Below, one piece after another: positions 5,357-7,394 of a stretch of 7,394 bases of DNA. Below the pieces are notes generated by a model, which was given only the letters and a program-made list of their open reading frames with translations, ran no database searches and had not been told where the DNA came from. This DNA comes from an uncultured Thermomicrobia bacterium (GTDB lineage Bacteria > Chloroflexota > Chloroflexia > Thermomicrobiales > JALYUS01), in the NCBI GenBank assembly GCA_937968015.1, contig CALBSO010000010.1, positions 1-7,394 on the forward strand. Direction: 5' to 3'. The stretch's first letter is position 1, and the number at the start of each line of letters is the position of its first letter. The position numbers and the translations under genes were made by a program.

Positions 5357-7321
5357 ATGAATGCGACGAATTCCTCGGGTACAAATGACACGATAGCGCG
5401 CGCGTACGTCGTCGGGACGGCGGGGCATGTGGATCACGGCAAAAGCACGCTCGTGCGCGCCCTCACCGGCATTGATCCCGACCGGCTGGCGGAGGAAAAA
5501 GCACGCGAGATGACGATTGATCTCGGCTTCGCGTGGCTGACTCTTCCCTCCGGGCAAGCGGTCAGCATCGTGGATGTGCCGGGGCACGAGCGGTTCATCA
5601 AGAATATGCTCGCGGGCGTCGGCGGGATTGATGCCGCCTTGCTCGTCGTCGCGGCGGACGAGGGGCCGATGCCGCAGACGCGCGAACACCTCGCGATCCT
5701 CGATCTGCTCGGTATCAGCCGTGGTCTGATCGTGCTGACAAAAGCGGATATGGTAGACGAGGAGTTCCTCGAACTGGCAGCGGAGGCGACGCGCGAGGCC
5801 GTCGCCGGGACGACACTCGCGGACGCGCCGCTCATCACAACCGCCGCGACGACCGGGCAAGGATTGGCCACGCTGAAGGCCGCACTCGATGCGCTCCTGG
5901 CCGATACGCCGCCGCGCGCGCCGCATGGCCGCCCACGCCTGCCGGTGGATCGCGCCTTCACGATTGCCGGCTTCGGTACGGTCGTGACGGGGACGCTTCT
6001 CGACGGGACGCTCGCCGCCGGGCAGGAGATCGAGTTGCTGCCGCGCGGTATTCGGGGCCGGGTGCGCGGCGTTCAGACGCATCAAGCAAAAGTCTCCCTC
6101 GCGCTGCCGGGGAGCCGCACGGCCGTCAATATCAGCGGCATCGCGGTGGAGGACGTGCGCCGGGGCGATGTCCTCACGGTGCCGGGTTGGCTCGTACCGA
6201 CGCACTTGCTCGATGTGCGGCTGCGGATGACGGTGAGCGCGCCCGTGCTCGAACAGAACGACCCAATTGACCTCTTCATTGGGGCGTCGGAAGTGCAGGG
6301 GCGCGCGACGCTGCTCGACACGGACCGCCTCGAAGCGGGCGACGAGGGCTGGGTACAACTCCGGCTCGCGGAACCGGTCGCGGTCGTGCGGGGTGATCGC
6401 TTCATCCTCCGTCGCCCGTCGCCGAGCGAGACGATTGGCGGCGGCACGATCGTGGATAGCGCGCCGCACCGTCATCGCCGCTTCCACGCCGCGACGCTCG
6501 AACGGCTGGAGAGCCTGAAGCGGGGGACGCCGCACGACCTCGCTCGGCAACTGCTCGCCAGCGGGCCGCGCGAGGTACGAGAGGTGATCGCGGCGATGGG
6601 GCTGGAGCAGGAGGCCGCGCACCCGATCCTGACAGCGTTGATCGGTGCGGGCGAACTGCTCGTGCTTGCACCGGGGTCGAATGCGCTTTCGCCCAACACG
6701 TTCCTGCTCCTCGAAGGCGGCGCGATGGCGCTCGAATCGCGCCTGACGCTCATGCTTACAAACTTCCACGCCGCGAACCCGCTCAAGCGCGGCATGCCCC
6801 GCGAGGAGGCGAAATCGCGCCTCGGCCTCGCGCCCCGCCTCTTCGATGAGTTCGTCGCGCACGTGCACCGCAAGGGAAGCATCGTCGCGGAAGGGGGAAA
6901 TGGCGCGCCCATCTTGCGGATGCCGGAACATACGGTGACACTGCCGCCCGCCCAGCGCACTGCCGCTGATGCCTTGCTCGCCGCGCTCGCTGGTGAGCCG
7001 TACGCGCCGCCCGATCCGGCGACACTCGGTGTTGGATCGGAGGCGCTGGCGGTGCTGGCGGCGGAGGGGAGCATTGTCCGCGTCGCGGAGGGAATCGTCT
7101 TCGCGCGCGACGCGTATGACCGGATGGTAACGCAAACCCTCGCGCTGATTGACGCGCATGGCAGCGTCACGCTCGCACAGTTCCGGGACGCGATCGGCAC
7201 GAGCCGCAAGTACGCGCAGGCGGTGATGGAATATCTCGACGCGCGCCGGATCACGCGGCGGGCGGGCGACGCGCACCTGCGCGGCCCGATGGCGCGGGAG
7301 ATCACGCCGCCTTCCGGCTAA
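5357..7321 (+). CDS. selB: Selenocysteine-specific translation elongation factor SelB
   Basis: A 654-aa translational GTPase (E. coli SelB is 614 aa) that delivers Sec-tRNA(Sec) to ribosomes at UGA codons marked by a SECIS hairpin. The GTPase domain occupies about 15-185: P-loop GHVDHGKS (23-30), switch I EMTIDLGFAW (51-60) typical of SelB, switch II DVPGHERF (73-80) and the G4 motif TKAD (128-131). Residues 195-385 fit the EF-Tu-like beta-barrel domains. The C-terminal part, about 390-650, is the winged-helix region that binds the SECIS; its last repeat carries the characteristic TSRKYAQAVMEYLD around 615-628, followed by RITRRAGD. ATG 5357 fits the family start; the ATG at 5353 is out of frame. 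The gene appears complete. No selA, selD or selC lies in the window. The call is very secure. Confidence 0.97.
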   Translation: MNATNSSGTNDTIARAYVVGTAGHVDHGKSTLVRALTGIDPDRLAEEKAREMTIDLGFAWLTLPSGQAVSIVDVPGHERFIKNMLAGVGGIDAALLVVAADEGPMPQTREHLAILDLLGISRGLIVLTKADMVDEEFLELAAEATREAVAGTTLADAPLITTAATTGQGLATLKAALDALLADTPPRAPHGRPRLPVDRAFTIAGFGTVVTGTLLDGTLAAGQEIELLPRGIRGRVRGVQTHQAKVSLALPGSRTAVNISGIAVEDVRRGDVLTVPGWLVPTHLLDVRLRMTVSAPVLEQNDPIDLFIGASEVQGRATLLDTDRLEAGDEGWVQLRLAEPVAVVRGDRFILRRPSPSETIGGGTIVDSAPHRHRRFHAATLERLESLKRGTPHDLARQLLASGPREVREVIAAMGLEQEAAHPILTALIGAGELLVLAPGSNALSPNTFLLLEGGAMALESRLTLMLTNFHAANPLKRGMPREEAKSRLGLAPRLFDEFVAHVHRKGSIVAEGGNGAPILRMPEHTVTLPPAQRTAADALLAALAGEPYAPPDPATLGVGSEALAVLAAEGSIVRVAEGIVFARDAYDRMVTQTLALIDAHGSVTLAQFRDAIGTSRKYAQAVMEYLDARRITRRAGDAHLRGPMAREITPPSG

Positions 7322-7394
7322 GAGGAAGGCTTTTACGAACGTGACCATATACGTGACAGACCCATGGGGGTACGTACATGCGGGCATCAGGTCG
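7322..7394. other. Intergenic region after selB, cut by window end
   Basis: Seventy-three bases with no complete gene. A direct repeat ACGTGAC occurs at 7339-7345 and 7351-7357, one helical turn apart (12 bases), followed by the palindrome GTACGTAC at 7370-7377. An ATG at 7378 follows five Gs (7366-7370) with 7-base spacing and stays open to the end, so it could start another gene, but five codons are too few to judge. No terminator hairpin is visible after selB, and no selC tRNA can be recognised. Confidence 0.3.

Noticed and set aside
5342..7387. Minus-strand open frame of 681 codons, longer than selB itself
   Set aside because: It is antisense to an unmistakable selB, is extremely rich in Arg, and shows no recognisable motif. 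Long antisense frames are expected in GC-rich genes with strong third-position bias.

Overview
This window is one end of a high-GC (roughly 60-65% by eye) bacterial contig. It holds five protein genes and no RNA genes, insertion sequences or CRISPR arrays that I could find. The first 45 bases are not biological. They are an Illumina Nextera i7 adapter, complete with a recognisable 8-base index, left on the end of the assembled contig. Genuine DNA starts at about base 46, so the first gene may have lost its upstream context. Gene content, GC level and apparently leaderless promoters fit an uncultured Chloroflexota-like bacterium (Thermomicrobia and relatives). That placement is inference; no marker here proves it.

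Layout. (1) 59-1156, plus strand: a histidinol-phosphate aminotransferase-like PLP enzyme (hisC). (2) 1157-1288: a close-to-consensus housekeeping promoter overlaps the hisC stop codon, followed by a 19-bp near-perfect palindromic hairpin and a strong Shine-Dalgarno. (3) 1289-2389, plus strand: a zinc-dependent medium-chain alcohol dehydrogenase. (4) 2390-2468: a short convergent gap with a second palindrome. (5) 2469-3746, minus strand: an iron-type alcohol dehydrogenase that matches the hydroxyacid-oxoacid transhydrogenase (ADHFE1/HOT) subfamily throughout its length. (6) 3747-3869: a divergent promoter region with a dyad around the minus-strand -10 box. (7) 3870-5309, plus strand: a secreted, short M1-type zinc metallopeptidase. 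(8) 5357-7321, plus strand: selB, the selenocysteine-specific elongation factor. (9) 7322-7394: the start of an intergenic region, cut by the window end.

How they work together. No pathway clearly links all five. The two dehydrogenases are convergent and could both act on alcohol or hydroxy-acid metabolism; the transhydrogenase would connect 4-hydroxybutyrate/succinate semialdehyde with 2-oxoglutarate/2-hydroxyglutarate. selB implies that the host decodes UGA as selenocysteine, so selA, selC and selD should lie elsewhere in the genome. The M1 peptidase and selB each have a -10-like hexamer a few bases before the ATG and no Shine-Dalgarno, which suggests leaderless transcripts. The zinc dehydrogenase and the transhydrogenase have clear Shine-Dalgarno sites.

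I did not find a new defence, mobile or RNA system. The observations most worth checking are the adapter-derived artefact at the contig start, the two intergenic palindromes with shared GGTGG/CCACC ends, the bacterial HOT-type enzyme, and the mix of leaderless and leadered genes.
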